Positions 9,147 to 19,764 are shown, numbered from the stretch's first letter. The stretch is 64,000 nt of DNA from Candidatus Liminaster caballi (GCA_018065085.1 JAGHUA010000005.1:57837-121836); one strand, 5' to 3'. The notes: generated by a model not told the origin, from the letters alone. Translations and numbers: made by a program.

Positions 9147-12053
9147 TCAATAGCCGAAGACGTCTTCGAGAGTCAGCTTGTTGACCTTACCGAGCGACTG
9201 GAAGAACTTGAGATCGACCTGCTTAGGATCGCTCACGAGGACGATGGAATACTGGCGGTCACGCACATACTGTTGCTGGAACGCAACGACATCGGCGAGG
9301 GTGAGCGACTGAGTCTTGAGGAAAATAGCCTTGTCGGGATCCTCAGAGAGACCGAGGTCCTGAGCATTGATGTAAGACCAGAGATAGGCGGAGCGAGTGG
9401 TGCGCTGCGTGCGCATACGGCTCTGGAGGCCGGAGAGCGCATTCTGGAAGGCTGGCTCGGACTCAGGCATCTGATTGATGATCTCGTCGAAATGGGTGTA
9501 TGCCTCAGGGAGCTTATCGTTCTGTGTGGTGATCATAGCAGCGAGGCTATAGGACTTACCGGGGAGATTTGGCGAAGAGAGCCATGCATTGGCACTGTAG
9601 GCAAGACCGCGTGTCTCACGCATCTCCTGGAAGACGATCGAGTTCATGCTGCCGCCAAAGTACTCGTTATAGAGCGAGAGGACAGGCTCGATGGCAGGCT
9701 CGTAGGTCATCTGGAGATTGGTGAACTTGAACATCATGCTGTTATTGGCTGTATATGGCACGAAGTTCGTGGCGGTCTCAGCTGTGGCGAGCATAGGGAA
9801 GTCGCGATTCTGAGGCGCATCGACGAGCACGTCGGCGGTCTGATGATGCTGATCGACGAGAGCAGCGACCTCAGCCATCGGACGAGGGCCATAGTACATC
9901 ACGCGATGACGGAGCGAGGCAAGTCCGTGGAGGCAGTCGGTGAGCTGACTGGCTGGCATGGCGCGAAGCTGGGCATCTGTGAGGTTATGTGCCTTGACAT
10001 ACTCAGGACCATAGACGGTGTATGAGCGGAGGGCATTGAACACCGATCCCTGGGAGAGCTTGCGGTTGGCACGAGCCTTCTGGATCTGATCGAGATAGAC
10101 GGAATAGACCTGCTCGTCGGGCTGGGCATCGTTGAGCACCTTGTCGAGAAGGGCGAGAGCAGCAGGGAGGTTCTCATCGAGGCCTGAGAGGGTCACATAG
10201 AAACGACGTGCTCCGCACGAGATATTGGCCGAGCAGCCGAGACGATAGAGCTCCTTCTGGAGCTGTTCGGGTGTGAGATCTGAGGTGCCGAGATAGTCAG
10301 TATATTCGCTGACGAGAGGCAGTGTCGGATCGGCATCGGCTCCCATCTCATAGAGATATTCGAGCTCGAAGGTCTGGTTGGTCTCGTTCTGACGATAGAG
10401 CATCTGCTGGCCATGGGCGAGCGTGGTCTTGGCTATATCGGCATCAAAATCGACAAAGACAGGCTCGATTGGAGCCACTTCGGTCTGGGCAATGTCCTGG
10501 ACGAACTGGCTGACAGCATCGCGGTTGGCAACGACCGGGGTGATGACAGGCTTGTCGATGCGACGGATGTTGGGATCCTCAGCCTGACGCTTATAGACAC
10601 AGACGTAATTGTCGTCGCGGAGATACTGATTGGCGAAGTCGATGATGTCCTGCTTGGTGATGCGCTCAAGACGTGACATGGACGATACGAAATGCTGCCA
10701 CGACTCGCCATTGATGAAGGCATTGACGAACATATTGGCACGCGAGCCGTTGTCTTCGAGCTGCTTCTGCTCAGAGAGCTTATAGTCGGTGAGGACGGAA
10801 GAGAGGAGCTCATTGTCGAACTCGCCGGCACGGAGCTTGGCAAGCTCAGAGAGGATGAGCTGGCGCACATCATCGAGCGACTGGCCAGGGAGTGGCATGC
10901 CATAGGTCATGAAGGCAGAATAGTCGGAACGATCATAGACGAACGACTGGGCTGCCATGACGCGCTGGGCCTGGTTGAGGTCGAGATCGAAGAGACCTGC
11001 CTTGCCGTTGAAGATGAGGGCTGAGACGAAATTGAGCATCTCGGCCTGATCGGTGGCTGCACCCTCGAAACGCCAAGCCATCATTACGTTCTCGGCCTCC
11101 TGACCAAGGACATCGCGATACTGAGGTGCGGTAATAGGAGCCTCTGCCTCGAACGCACGCGGCGTGAGGTCGGTGCCCGGCTGCCATGAGCCGAAATGAC
11201 GACGGATGACATCGATCATCTGATCAGGATCGAAATCGCCCGAGAGGCAGATGGCTACGTTGTTAGGCACATACCACTTGTTGAAGTAGTTGCGGATATT
11301 GATGATCGATGGATTCTTGAGATGCTCCTGAGTGCCGATGGCGGTCTGCTGACCGTAGGCGTGATGAGGATAGAGCATCTGGTCGAGAGCCTCGAACTCC
11401 TTGCGCTGGTCGCGTACCATGGACATGTTCTTCTCCTCATAGACGGCCTCAAGCTCGGTGTGGAAGAGACGGAACACAGGGTTCTGGAAGCGGTCGGCCT
11501 GGATGCGCGCCCAGTTCTCGACCTGATTGCTCGGGATGTTCTCGACATAGCAGGTGACGTCCTCTGAGGTATAGGCATTGGTGCCGGATGCGCCGATGAT
11601 GGACATGAGCTTGTCATACTCATTAGGGATGGCGTACTGGGCAGCGACGCCTGAGATTGAGTCGATGACATGATAGAGAGCACGGCGCTCAGCCTCGTCG
11701 GTGAGGGTGCGATAGTGCTCGAAGAGTGTGGTGATGGAATCGAGCAACGGACGCTCGGCCTCATAGTCCTGGGTGCCGAAATGTGTGGTGCCCTTGAACA
11801 TAAGGTGTTCGAGATAATGGGCAAGACCTGTGGTCTCGGCAGGATCGTTCTTGCTGCCTGTGCGGACAGCGATATAGGTCTGGATACGCGGTTCTTCGCG
11901 ATTGACGGTCATATAGACCTTTAAGCCGTTGGGAAGGGTGTAGATGCGAGCATTGAGCGGATCGCCGGCTACGGTCTCATATTCGCCTGTGCCTGTGCAT
12001 GAGAAGAGAAGGCAGAGGAGAGAGAGGAGTGTGAGAAAGCGGGACATAAGCAA
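9147..12053 (-). CDS. M16 family zinc metallopeptidase (pitrilysin/insulinase), lipoprotein
   Basis: HYLEHLMFKGT (HxxEH) zinc motif; signal peptide with LLFSC lipobox. Confidence 0.93.
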   Translation of the reverse strand: MLMSRFLTLLSLLCLLFSCTGTGEYETVAGDPLNARIYTLPNGLKVYMTVNREEPRIQTYIAVRTGSKNDPAETTGLAHYLEHLMFKGTTHFGTQDYEAERPLLDSITTLFEHYRTLTDEAERRALYHVIDSISGVAAQYAIPNEYDKLMSIIGASGTNAYTSEDVTCYVENIPSNQVENWARIQADRFQNPVFRLFHTELEAVYEEKNMSMVRDQRKEFEALDQMLYPHHAYGQQTAIGTQEHLKNPSIINIRNYFNKWYVPNNVAICLSGDFDPDQMIDVIRRHFGSWQPGTDLTPRAFEAEAPITAPQYRDVLGQEAENVMMAWRFEGAATDQAEMLNFVSALIFNGKAGLFDLDLNQAQRVMAAQSFVYDRSDYSAFMTYGMPLPGQSLDDVRQLILSELAKLRAGEFDNELLSSVLTDYKLSEQKQLEDNGSRANMFVNAFINGESWQHFVSSMSRLERITKQDIIDFANQYLRDDNYVCVYKRQAEDPNIRRIDKPVITPVVANRDAVSQFVQDIAQTEVAPIEPVFVDFDADIAKTTLAHGQQMLYRQNETNQTFELEYLYEMGADADPTLPLVSEYTDYLGTSDLTPEQLQKELYRLGCSANISCGARRFYVTLSGLDENLPAALALLDKVLNDAQPDEQVYSVYLDQIQKARANRKLSQGSVFNALRSYTVYGPEYVKAHNLTDAQLRAMPASQLTDCLHGLASLRHRVMYYGPRPMAEVAALVDQHHQTADVLVDAPQNRDFPMLATAETATNFVPYTANNSMMFKFTNLQMTYEPAIEPVLSLYNEYFGGSMNSIVFQEMRETRGLAYSANAWLSSPNLPGKSYSLAAMITTQNDKLPEAYTHFDEIINQMPESEPAFQNALSGLQSRMRTQRTTRSAYLWSYINAQDLGLSEDPDKAIFLKTQSLTLADVVAFQQQYVRDRQYSIVLVSDPKQVDLKFFQSLGKVNKLTLEDVFGY

Positions 12054-12055
12054 AA

Positions 12056-12568
12056 TCAGTTTTTAGAAGTGAGGAGAGAGAGGACGTCATCGTAGATGTT
12101 GATGACATGGGTAGGCGAAGCATAGAGAAGAGCATCGCTGCCGGAGTCGAGGACATAGATGAGGCCCTTCTCTTCGCTGACCTGACGGATGGCATCGTTG
12201 ACACGGGCACGGAGCGGCTCGGTGAGTGCGTCCTGCTTCTTGGCAAGGTCGGCAGCGGCCTCACGGCGCATGGCCTGGATGCGGAGCTGGAGCTGATCGA
12301 TCTCCTGGATGCGGGCATCCTGGATGTTCTGTGGCAGACGGTCACGGTCGGTGAGATAGTTTGAGACCTTGCTCTGATATTCGTCCTCAAGCTTTGAAAG
12401 CTCGGTCTGGTAGGCTCCCTGAAGGAAGTCGATCTGGGTCTGGATCTGTACGGACTCAGGCAGAGCGCGGAACACAGACTTGATATCGAGAATGCCTACG
12501 TTTAAATCCTGAGCCATGGCCCACACCGAAGTGAGGACCATGACAAGTGTGAGAGATATGCGGTGCAT
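12056..12568 (-). CDS. OmpH/Skp family periplasmic chaperone
   Basis: Signal peptide MHRISLTLVMVLTSVWAMAQ, coiled coil, VNDAIRQVSEEKGLIYVLDSG; start placed at 12568. Confidence 0.85.
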   Translation of the reverse strand: MHRISLTLVMVLTSVWAMAQDLNVGILDIKSVFRALPESVQIQTQIDFLQGAYQTELSKLEDEYQSKVSNYLTDRDRLPQNIQDARIQEIDQLQLRIQAMRREAAADLAKKQDALTEPLRARVNDAIRQVSEEKGLIYVLDSGSDALLYASPTHVINIYDDVLSLLTSKN

Positions 12569-12587
12569 TGTGATGATCAGAGGGGGA

Positions 12588-13103
12588 TTACTTGATACCA
12601 AGCTCTTTCTTTACGAGAGGAGCGACATCGACTGTGGTCTTAGGGTCGAAGTAGGCGATGCCATTGGCTGCCATCTGGAAGATGTAGGTGAAGCCCTCGC
12701 GCTCGCCTACGGTCTGAATGGCCTTGGCAATCTTCTCCATGATTGGAGCAATCTTGGCCTGCTGCTGCTGCTGATAGTCGCGCTGTGCCATCTGCTGGAA
12801 GTTCTGGATGCGATCCTGGAGCTGCTGTACCTCCTGATAGCGTGCCTCGACGATGGCCTGTGGGAGTGAGTCGGCCTGAGCCTGGAGTTCGGCATACTTC
12901 TTCTGGAACTCCTCGCCCATAGTGGCAATCTGTGACTCGTACTTGCTCTGGAGGTCTTCGAGTTCCTTCTGTGCCTGTTTGGTCTCTGGAAGTTCGAAGA
13001 GGATCTCCTGAGAGTCAACGTTTCCGAACTTGAATGTGGTCTGGGCATCGATGTTGGTGAGACCCATGATAGCAACGACAGCTGCGATAATGATCTTTTT
13101 CAT
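12588..13103 (-). CDS. OmpH/Skp family periplasmic chaperone
   Basis: Signal peptide, FGNVDSQEILFELPETKQAQKEL..., C-terminal Skp-like segment. Confidence 0.9.
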   Translation of the reverse strand: MKKIIIAAVVAIMGLTNIDAQTTFKFGNVDSQEILFELPETKQAQKELEDLQSKYESQIATMGEEFQKKYAELQAQADSLPQAIVEARYQEVQQLQDRIQNFQQMAQRDYQQQQQAKIAPIMEKIAKAIQTVGEREGFTYIFQMAANGIAYFDPKTTVDVAPLVKKELGIK

Positions 13104-13117
13104 AAATTATTGTTTTT

Positions 13118-13190
13118 TTGATTATTGGACTTATTGGACTAATTAGGCTTATTCGGCTTATTAGGCTTATTAGGCTAATTCGGCTAATTA
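13118..13190. repeat. Degenerate 9-bp tandem repeat (ttattggac/ttattaggc/taattcggc)
   Basis: About 8 consecutive 9-mers in the ompH-ompH spacer. Confidence 0.8.
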
Positions 13191-13217
13191 AAAAAAATGA
13201 AGAATCAGAGTGGGGGC

Positions 13218-13727
13218 TTAATAGCCGAGTTTGCTGAGAACCTCCTTGGAGATGTCGATCTTTGGAGAGGCGAAAATGATGGACTCGGCCGAAGAGCGGT
13301 CGATGACCATGGAGTAGTTGTTGCGCTCGGCAATCTCCTTGACAGCATTGTAGATGTCGTCCTGGATATGGCTGACGAGAGCGTTGCGCTTCTGATAGAG
13401 TTCGCCCTCAGGACCGAAATACTTGACGCGAAGATCCTGGACCTGCTTCTCCTTGGCAACGATGGCGTTCTCGCGATCGGTCTTCTGCTCGGCTGTGAGG
13501 AACACCATATCGGCCTGATACTGCTTATACATGCTCTCGGCCTCGCTGGCAAGGGCCTCGACCTCGCTCTGCCAACGCTTGGAGATCTGTTCGAGCTGTT
13601 CGTTGGCCATCTCGTACTGTGGAATCTTCTTGAGTATATAGTCCATATCGATGAGGGCATACTTCTGAGCAAAGGCAGACAGGCTGCAACCGATGGCCAT
13701 GAGGCAAATCAAAACGAGCTTTTTCAT
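13218..13727 (-). CDS. OmpH/Skp family periplasmic chaperone
   Basis: Signal peptide MKKLVLICLMAIGCSLSAFA; YALIDMDYILKKIPQYEMANEQLEQ; Skp-like C-terminus. Confidence 0.9.
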   Translation of the reverse strand: MKKLVLICLMAIGCSLSAFAQKYALIDMDYILKKIPQYEMANEQLEQISKRWQSEVEALASEAESMYKQYQADMVFLTAEQKTDRENAIVAKEKQVQDLRVKYFGPEGELYQKRNALVSHIQDDIYNAVKEIAERNNYSMVIDRSSAESIIFASPKIDISKEVLSKLGY

Positions 13728-13799
13728 AACTGTGATGTTTATTGGTTTTCGCTATTATGACTCATATATATATAATAGGTTTAATCCGCGCGCGTCAGA

Positions 13800-16463
13800 T
13801 CAGAACTCCTGACCGATGACGAAGTGGAAGTTGGCACCGCTGTCGCGCTTCGAACCGAAGGTCTTGTCGAAGCCATAGCCCCAGTCGATGCCGAGCATGC
13901 CGATCATAGGAAGGAAGATGCGGACACCGGCGCCGGCAGAACGTTTGAGAGCAAATGGATTGAAGTACTTGAAGTCGGTCCAGGCATTACCAGCCTCAAC
14001 GAAGGCAAGGCCGTAGATGGTGCTGGAAGACTCGAGCATGAATGGGAAGCGGAGCTCGGCCACGAATCGGGCGTAGCAGGTGGCAACATCGCCATAGGAC
14101 TGAGTGAGCGAGCCGTTCTCATAGCCACGCAGCGGGATGTACTCGGTGATGTAGGACGATGAGTAGTAGGAGTTGCCGTCGCCACCCATATAGTAGCTGT
14201 CGAACGGAGATACCTTGTTAGGATTGTAGTGACCGAGGAAGCCCATGTCGGAACGGGTGTGGAACACGAGGGTGTGCTGACCCGATGTGAGCGGAGTGAA
14301 GGTCTTGGTAGAGAACTTGATCTTATAGAACTCAAGCCACTTCATCTTGTCCTTGGAATACTTCTCCTGGGCAGCGAGCTTGTCGGCATCCTGGAAGAGT
14401 GAGTAAGGTGGCGCCATCTCGACATCGAGAGTGAAGGTCGAGCCCGAACGGGTGTAGTACGGATTGTCGATAGAGTTGCGCGAGAGGATGGCCTCAAGCG
14501 AAAGGGAGTTGGACGTACCGTTCTGAACAGGGAAATACTGCCAGTCCTTGAGGATATAGACATGGTAGTTGAGCATGGTCTGGAGAGTGAAGTAGTCATC
14601 AGGCCAGCTGAGACGCTTGCCGAAACCAAGCGATGCACCAATCATCTGAATGGACTTGTCAGGGTCGATGGCATAGTCGTACATGTTGGAGCCTCCGTAA
14701 CCGCCATAGCCGTAACCATAGCCATAACCGTAGCCGTAGCCATAGCCGCCGTAGTAGTTGCTATACTGGTTGTTATAGTAGTTGGAGTTGATATCGGACT
14801 GACGAGAGTAATAGACCGACATGCTGAGCGAGTTAGGACGCTTGCCGCCGAACCATGGGTTGACATACTGCATTGAGTATGACTGATAATACTTGGCATT
14901 GGTCTGGGCTGCGATGGTGAAGGTCTCGCCCTCGCCACTCGGATAGATGCCGTGATAGCGCTCAGGATGGAAGAGGTCCTTCATTGAGATATTGGTGAGC
15001 TTGAGCGAGATACGGCCGATGAGACCGGTGGCGCCCCAACCGAGAGAGAACTCAACCTGGTCGTTGGCCTTGGACTCAAGATCATAGACGATATCGACGG
15101 TGCCGTCCTCGACATTAGGCACAGGGCGCGGATTCATCTTCTCAGGATCGAAGTGACCGGTCTGGGCAAGCTCGCGTACGGAACGGATGAGGTCGGACTT
15201 GGAGAAGAGTTCGCCAGGACGGGTGCGGAGCTCACGGCGCACGACATGCTCGTAGAGACGGTCGTTGCCATTGATCACTACCTTGTTGATATGGGCCTGA
15301 GGACCCTCGGTGACACGCAATTCAAGATCGACCGAATCGCCCTCGATATTGACCTCAATAGGCTCCATGCGGAAGAAGAGATAGCCCTGATCCATATAGA
15401 GAGTGCCGATGCCGTCCTCGTCGGTGTTGATGCGCTTATCGAGCTTGACCTGATTATAGACATCACCCTTCTTCATCTGAAGGAATGCCATGATGCGCTC
15501 GGTAGGCTCAACAGAGTTGCCCACCACAGAGATGTCGCGGACATAATAGCGCTGACCCTCCTCAAGATGGATGCTGATATCGACATGCTTATCGTCGAAG
15601 CGTGACACGGTGTCGCTGATGATGCGCACATCGCGATAGCCCAGCTCATGATACTTCTCGATGAGAGCCTTCTTGTCGGCCTTATAGAGATCGTCGGTGA
15701 ACTTCTTGGCACGGAACATATTATACCACTTATGACGTGCATTGGTCTTCTTCATGGCGCGGTTGGCACCACGGTAGGTCATGTAAGGCTTCTTGACCAC
15801 AGGCCACATCTTCGTGCCCACTGAGTCCCAATGGGCAAGACCGTCGATGGCAAGCTCATGGATCTTGACCTTCTCGTGCTTATCGACATAGACGGTGAGG
15901 GTGACCATGTTCTCGCCAAGATCAGAGTCGTTCTGATAGATCTCGACATCGGCATTCTTATAGCCCTTGTCGTCGTAATAGCGCTTGATGACCTTTTTGG
16001 CACGGTCGATGATGTTAGGCGTGACCTGGCTGCCCTTGGCCATGCCGATCTGGATGTCGAGATCCTCTCGCTCGGACTTCTTGACACCATCGTACTCGAT
16101 GTCGGCAATGCGCGGACGCTGGGTCAGGGCAATCTTGATCCAGCAGTCTTCGCCACGGACCTTCTCAAGAGTGATGCGCACATCGCTGAAGAGTCCCTGA
16201 CGCCAGAAACGCTTGATGGCCTGGGTGACCTCATCGCCCGGCACGGAGATCTTCTGACCGACAGAGAGACCTGAGAATCCGATTAGGACATAGTCCTCAT
16301 AGTTGTCGGCACCAGTGACCTCGATGCCCTGGATTGTATATTTCTTGGCTACCTGGCTGGTATGGTTGACGGTGGGATTGAACACCGTGTCATTGGCGGC
16401 TTCCTGTGCCAGCAGACTGGTGGCAGTGAAGATCGAAAGAATCAGCAGACTTAACTTTCTCAT
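13800..16463 (-). CDS. bamA: Outer membrane protein assembly factor BamA (Omp85)
   Basis: Multiple POTRA domains and C-terminal 16-stranded barrel ending ...NFHFVIGQEF; linked to ompH and uppS as usual in Bacteroidales. Confidence 0.95.
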   Translation of the reverse strand: MRKLSLLILSIFTATSLLAQEAANDTVFNPTVNHTSQVAKKYTIQGIEVTGADNYEDYVLIGFSGLSVGQKISVPGDEVTQAIKRFWRQGLFSDVRITLEKVRGEDCWIKIALTQRPRIADIEYDGVKKSEREDLDIQIGMAKGSQVTPNIIDRAKKVIKRYYDDKGYKNADVEIYQNDSDLGENMVTLTVYVDKHEKVKIHELAIDGLAHWDSVGTKMWPVVKKPYMTYRGANRAMKKTNARHKWYNMFRAKKFTDDLYKADKKALIEKYHELGYRDVRIISDTVSRFDDKHVDISIHLEEGQRYYVRDISVVGNSVEPTERIMAFLQMKKGDVYNQVKLDKRINTDEDGIGTLYMDQGYLFFRMEPIEVNIEGDSVDLELRVTEGPQAHINKVVINGNDRLYEHVVRRELRTRPGELFSKSDLIRSVRELAQTGHFDPEKMNPRPVPNVEDGTVDIVYDLESKANDQVEFSLGWGATGLIGRISLKLTNISMKDLFHPERYHGIYPSGEGETFTIAAQTNAKYYQSYSMQYVNPWFGGKRPNSLSMSVYYSRQSDINSNYYNNQYSNYYGGYGYGYGYGYGYGYGGYGGSNMYDYAIDPDKSIQMIGASLGFGKRLSWPDDYFTLQTMLNYHVYILKDWQYFPVQNGTSNSLSLEAILSRNSIDNPYYTRSGSTFTLDVEMAPPYSLFQDADKLAAQEKYSKDKMKWLEFYKIKFSTKTFTPLTSGQHTLVFHTRSDMGFLGHYNPNKVSPFDSYYMGGDGNSYYSSSYITEYIPLRGYENGSLTQSYGDVATCYARFVAELRFPFMLESSSTIYGLAFVEAGNAWTDFKYFNPFALKRSAGAGVRIFLPMIGMLGIDWGYGFDKTFGSKRDSGANFHFVIGQEF

Positions 16464-16493
16464 TATATATATTTAGTAGTGGCGTGTGTGTGG

Positions 16494-17246
16494 TTACTTG
16501 TTTTCGGCCTGAACCTGTGCGGAGGTCTTGCCAAAGCGGCGTTCGCGGCTCTGATAATCGACAATGGCATCGAACAGCTCAGCCTCGCCAAAATCGGGCC
16601 AGTAGATGTCTGTGAAATAGAGCTCGCTATAGGCGATCTGCCACAGGAGATAGTTGGAGATGCGCTGCTCTCCACCGGTGCGGATGAGGAGCTCGGGATC
16701 AGGGATGCCATCGGTGCAGAGACGCTGTGAGACAGCCTGCTCATCGACCTGATCAGGGGTGATACGACCGGCAGCAACGTCGTGAGCAAGGCGTTGTGCC
16801 ATACGTGTGATCTCCCAGCGGCTGGAATAGCTGATGGCAAGGATGAGCGAACCGTATTTGCAATGCGCTGTCTTGGCAATACAGTCATCGAGCGCCTGGC
16901 GAGCACTGGCAGGCAGACGATCCATGTCGCCAATGACCTTGAGGCTGATGTCGTGGTCGAGGAGGTTCTGGGTCTCGCGCTGGACAGCAAAACCGATGAG
17001 ATACATGAGGGCATCAATCTCCTTCTGCGGACGGTTCCAGTTCTCAGTGGAGAAGGTGTAACATGTCACATAGCGGATGCCGAGCTTGTTGGCGGCTTCG
17101 AGCATGGTGTGAAGAGCATCGACGCCGGCACGATGGCCCTCGCTGCGGTCACGGCCCTGAGCCTTGGCCCAGCGTCCGTTGCCGTCCATGATGATTGCCA
17201 CATGACGAGGCACTCGGTTCATATCAATCTGATCAATTGTTGCCAT
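16494..17246 (-). CDS. uppS: Isoprenyl transferase (undecaprenyl diphosphate synthase)
   Basis: VPRHVAIIMDGNGRWAKAQGRDRSEGHRAG and RTGGEQRISNYLLWQIAYSELYFTD signatures. Confidence 0.97.
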   Translation of the reverse strand: MATIDQIDMNRVPRHVAIIMDGNGRWAKAQGRDRSEGHRAGVDALHTMLEAANKLGIRYVTCYTFSTENWNRPQKEIDALMYLIGFAVQRETQNLLDHDISLKVIGDMDRLPASARQALDDCIAKTAHCKYGSLILAISYSSRWEITRMAQRLAHDVAAGRITPDQVDEQAVSQRLCTDGIPDPELLIRTGGEQRISNYLLWQIAYSELYFTDIYWPDFGEAELFDAIVDYQSRERRFGKTSAQVQAENK

Positions 17247-17304
17247 ATAGTCGTTGATGATACGGTATTGTTAGTGATACGGTATGTTGTTAATACGTTG
17301 TTGA

Positions 17305-17967
17305 CTAGAAACTGTTCTGGTTGTGACACTCGACGCATCGCTCCTTGAAGTCGAAGGTGAGACTCAATGTGAGCGATCCGATCCAGTCGGTGTTCATCGG
17401 CATCGTGGTGCCCATGCCATAGGGATCGTCAATGCGGTCGGTAGCATCGTTCATCACCTTGGTGAAAAGGCAGGTGAGCTGTGCGTTCCATCGCGGTGAC
17501 ATCTTCCATTTCATGCCCAAGCCCATAGGAATGGTGAGCGAGGCATTGCGAGCCATGCCGAAACCCACGCCCATGGTGAGGAAGGGTGCCAGACGATGCT
17601 TCTCGCGGTAGTCACTGCCAAAACCGTAGTTCCAGAACGTGATCTCGGGACGGAAAGCCAGTTGCCACAGACGGCTGTCGAACGTGAGATGCTGACCGTC
17701 GGGAAAGGCGTTGTCGAAATCGTGACTGTCGCCCTGGAGCTTGCTGGCCGAGACATCGAGCGCCAAGGCCCAGCGCAGGTTGAGATTGTAGCGCCAGATG
17801 AGATCGAACGCCAATCCCGGATTATAGACCGCACTGCTGCGGTTGATATCGCCATAAGCCCAACTCGTGCCCACTCCCCCACCGATCTCATAGAGATACT
17901 CCTTGTCCTGAGCCTTGAGGCAAGGCACAAGAAAAAGAAGCAGGAGAAAGAGGACTAGAGGCTTCAT
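17305..17967 (-). CDS. DUF6089-like outer membrane beta-barrel protein
   Basis: Signal peptide; EIGGGVGTSWAYGDINRS...; position immediately upstream of uppS in the same orientation. Confidence 0.75.
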   Translation of the reverse strand: MKPLVLFLLLLFLVPCLKAQDKEYLYEIGGGVGTSWAYGDINRSSAVYNPGLAFDLIWRYNLNLRWALALDVSASKLQGDSHDFDNAFPDGQHLTFDSRLWQLAFRPEITFWNYGFGSDYREKHRLAPFLTMGVGFGMARNASLTIPMGLGMKWKMSPRWNAQLTCLFTKVMNDATDRIDDPYGMGTTMPMNTDWIGSLTLSLTFDFKERCVECHNQNSF

Positions 17968-18039
17968 GATTTTAATTTGACGATTTGACTATTTGCGATT
18001 GGAGGATGAATGACTGTCAACTAATAGCTCTTGCCAAAG

Positions 18040-19593
18040 TCAGTATCCTTTGGAGAACGTCAGATCTGGGAGGACGCCGCTATGGATGTCAGTGAGCTGG
18101 AGGCCGTCGGCATCCTGTCCGCCAAGGAAGAAGATGCGGTAGTTCTTTGGTGAGAAAAACGCTGAGGCACAGGCCTTGGCATTGAGCACAGAGGTGTCGG
18201 AATACCTGGAGAGCTCACGGCTCATCTTCTTCCACGTCACGCCAGAATTGTCACTGAAATAGAGCATTGAGGTGACACTGCCATCGGCCATCACACCAGG
18301 ATGGAGAATCCAGAACGCACCCGGATGAGCCGTATCGCGTGTGTAGGTCACGATGCTGGCGCCCTGCATGGCTGGAAGGATGAGCTGCTCGAACTCGGCC
18401 CATGACGAACCGTCGAACGACCATGTGCTGGCAGTCAGAACACCATCGGCACGAACACCGCCAACGATGTAGAGACGCGACGTGGTGTTGCCGGCTGTGT
18501 AACGGGCAGCGACGGAAAGCGGACGGGTGAAGCCTGTGACAGGGAACGATTCGGGAACGACGCTCGTGCCATCGATATTGACATTGTCGAGCTGCCAAGA
18601 GAGCCCATCGGACGAGCAGGCAAAACGGTATGTGCCGCCATCATTGACCACGGCGCAGAGACGGGCAACGGCATTGAGCGTATCATCGGCCTTGACATTC
18701 CATCTTGGCAACTGAACGCCCAAGAGACTCACGAACTGGAAATCGGACGAGGCGACTGTCCAGGTCTGGGCATCGGACGAAGAAAGAAGATCGCCAGAAG
18801 CGCCGACGGCATAGAGTGTATTGTCCCAGTTATAAAGCGTAGCGAGATCGATGACCGAAGGCGAGGCAACAGTGAGCGGATCGCTCCAGACAGTGGCATC
18901 GCCATTGATATCGGCCGTGCGGAGAAGCTGCGAGTCATCGTCCATGGTGACGAACCAGCAGAGACGGTCGGCAAGGGTATCGACACGCTGCGAACTGATG
19001 CCAGCAGCATCGAACGCCGACTCGGTGAGCGTCTGCCACACGATGGTGTCGGTCTCACACTGATGGACATTGACTTTGACAAGATAGTTCTTGGCAGTAT
19101 AGCCATCACGGGCTATGATCTCAAGACGGGTGACTGCATAATCATCAAACCAAACGACCTGAGTGTCAGCAAAATTGACCACCTTGAGAAGGGTATGCTC
19201 GGCATCATAATGATAGAACCTAACCGACGACGGAGCACTGTATGACATGGAGATCTTGATGGAGTCGGCAATACTACCCTTGGGGAGGGAGTCACAGTTG
19301 AAGATAAGACCGGTGGGGAGAATGGACAGCGAGTCCTTGCGGGCGAAACACTCGTCAGACCACTCGCTGACAAGGTCGGGATCAGACTGACCGTAGTTGT
19401 CGATAGTGAACTTATAGCTGCTCAGCGACCTGCAGACGTTGGAATTGTCTGACATGGAGAGGCTCTTGACACTGGCATTGTTCATATTGGTCACGACGGT
19501 CTCTGAATCATTGCCGTCGATACAACCGGTCAGGGACACAGCAACCACGGACAGACACACTGCAGACAATATTCTTTGGAGTATTCTTTTCAT
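18040..19593 (-). CDS. DUF6242-like lipoprotein
   Basis: Lipobox VSLTGCIDG; internal repeats with kelch-like segments (LYIVGGVRADG, IFFLGGQDADG). Confidence 0.7.
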   Translation of the reverse strand: MKRILQRILSAVCLSVVAVSLTGCIDGNDSETVVTNMNNASVKSLSMSDNSNVCRSLSSYKFTIDNYGQSDPDLVSEWSDECFARKDSLSILPTGLIFNCDSLPKGSIADSIKISMSYSAPSSVRFYHYDAEHTLLKVVNFADTQVVWFDDYAVTRLEIIARDGYTAKNYLVKVNVHQCETDTIVWQTLTESAFDAAGISSQRVDTLADRLCWFVTMDDDSQLLRTADINGDATVWSDPLTVASPSVIDLATLYNWDNTLYAVGASGDLLSSSDAQTWTVASSDFQFVSLLGVQLPRWNVKADDTLNAVARLCAVVNDGGTYRFACSSDGLSWQLDNVNIDGTSVVPESFPVTGFTRPLSVAARYTAGNTTSRLYIVGGVRADGVLTASTWSFDGSSWAEFEQLILPAMQGASIVTYTRDTAHPGAFWILHPGVMADGSVTSMLYFSDNSGVTWKKMSRELSRYSDTSVLNAKACASAFFSPKNYRIFFLGGQDADGLQLTDIHSGVLPDLTFSKGY

Positions 19594-19764
19594 ATAGACT
19601 ATAAATTTGCGGGTGCGAAGATAGCGATTTTCTCTGAATTTTCCTATATTTAAATAGGTATATTTGCATTATTTAAGTGTTTTTTGTGTTCTTTATGCCA
19701 TTTTTTTGTTTATTTTAAGGTAATATTAATCCTTTTTTGCTATCTTCGCGCCAAAATTATCGAC

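Noticed and set aside
9273-10025. Long antisense ORFs opposite the M16 peptidase, bamA and A2M genes as real genes
   Set aside because: They are out-of-frame shadows of GC-rich coding sequence with no recognisable motifs, and the sense frames encode well-known families.
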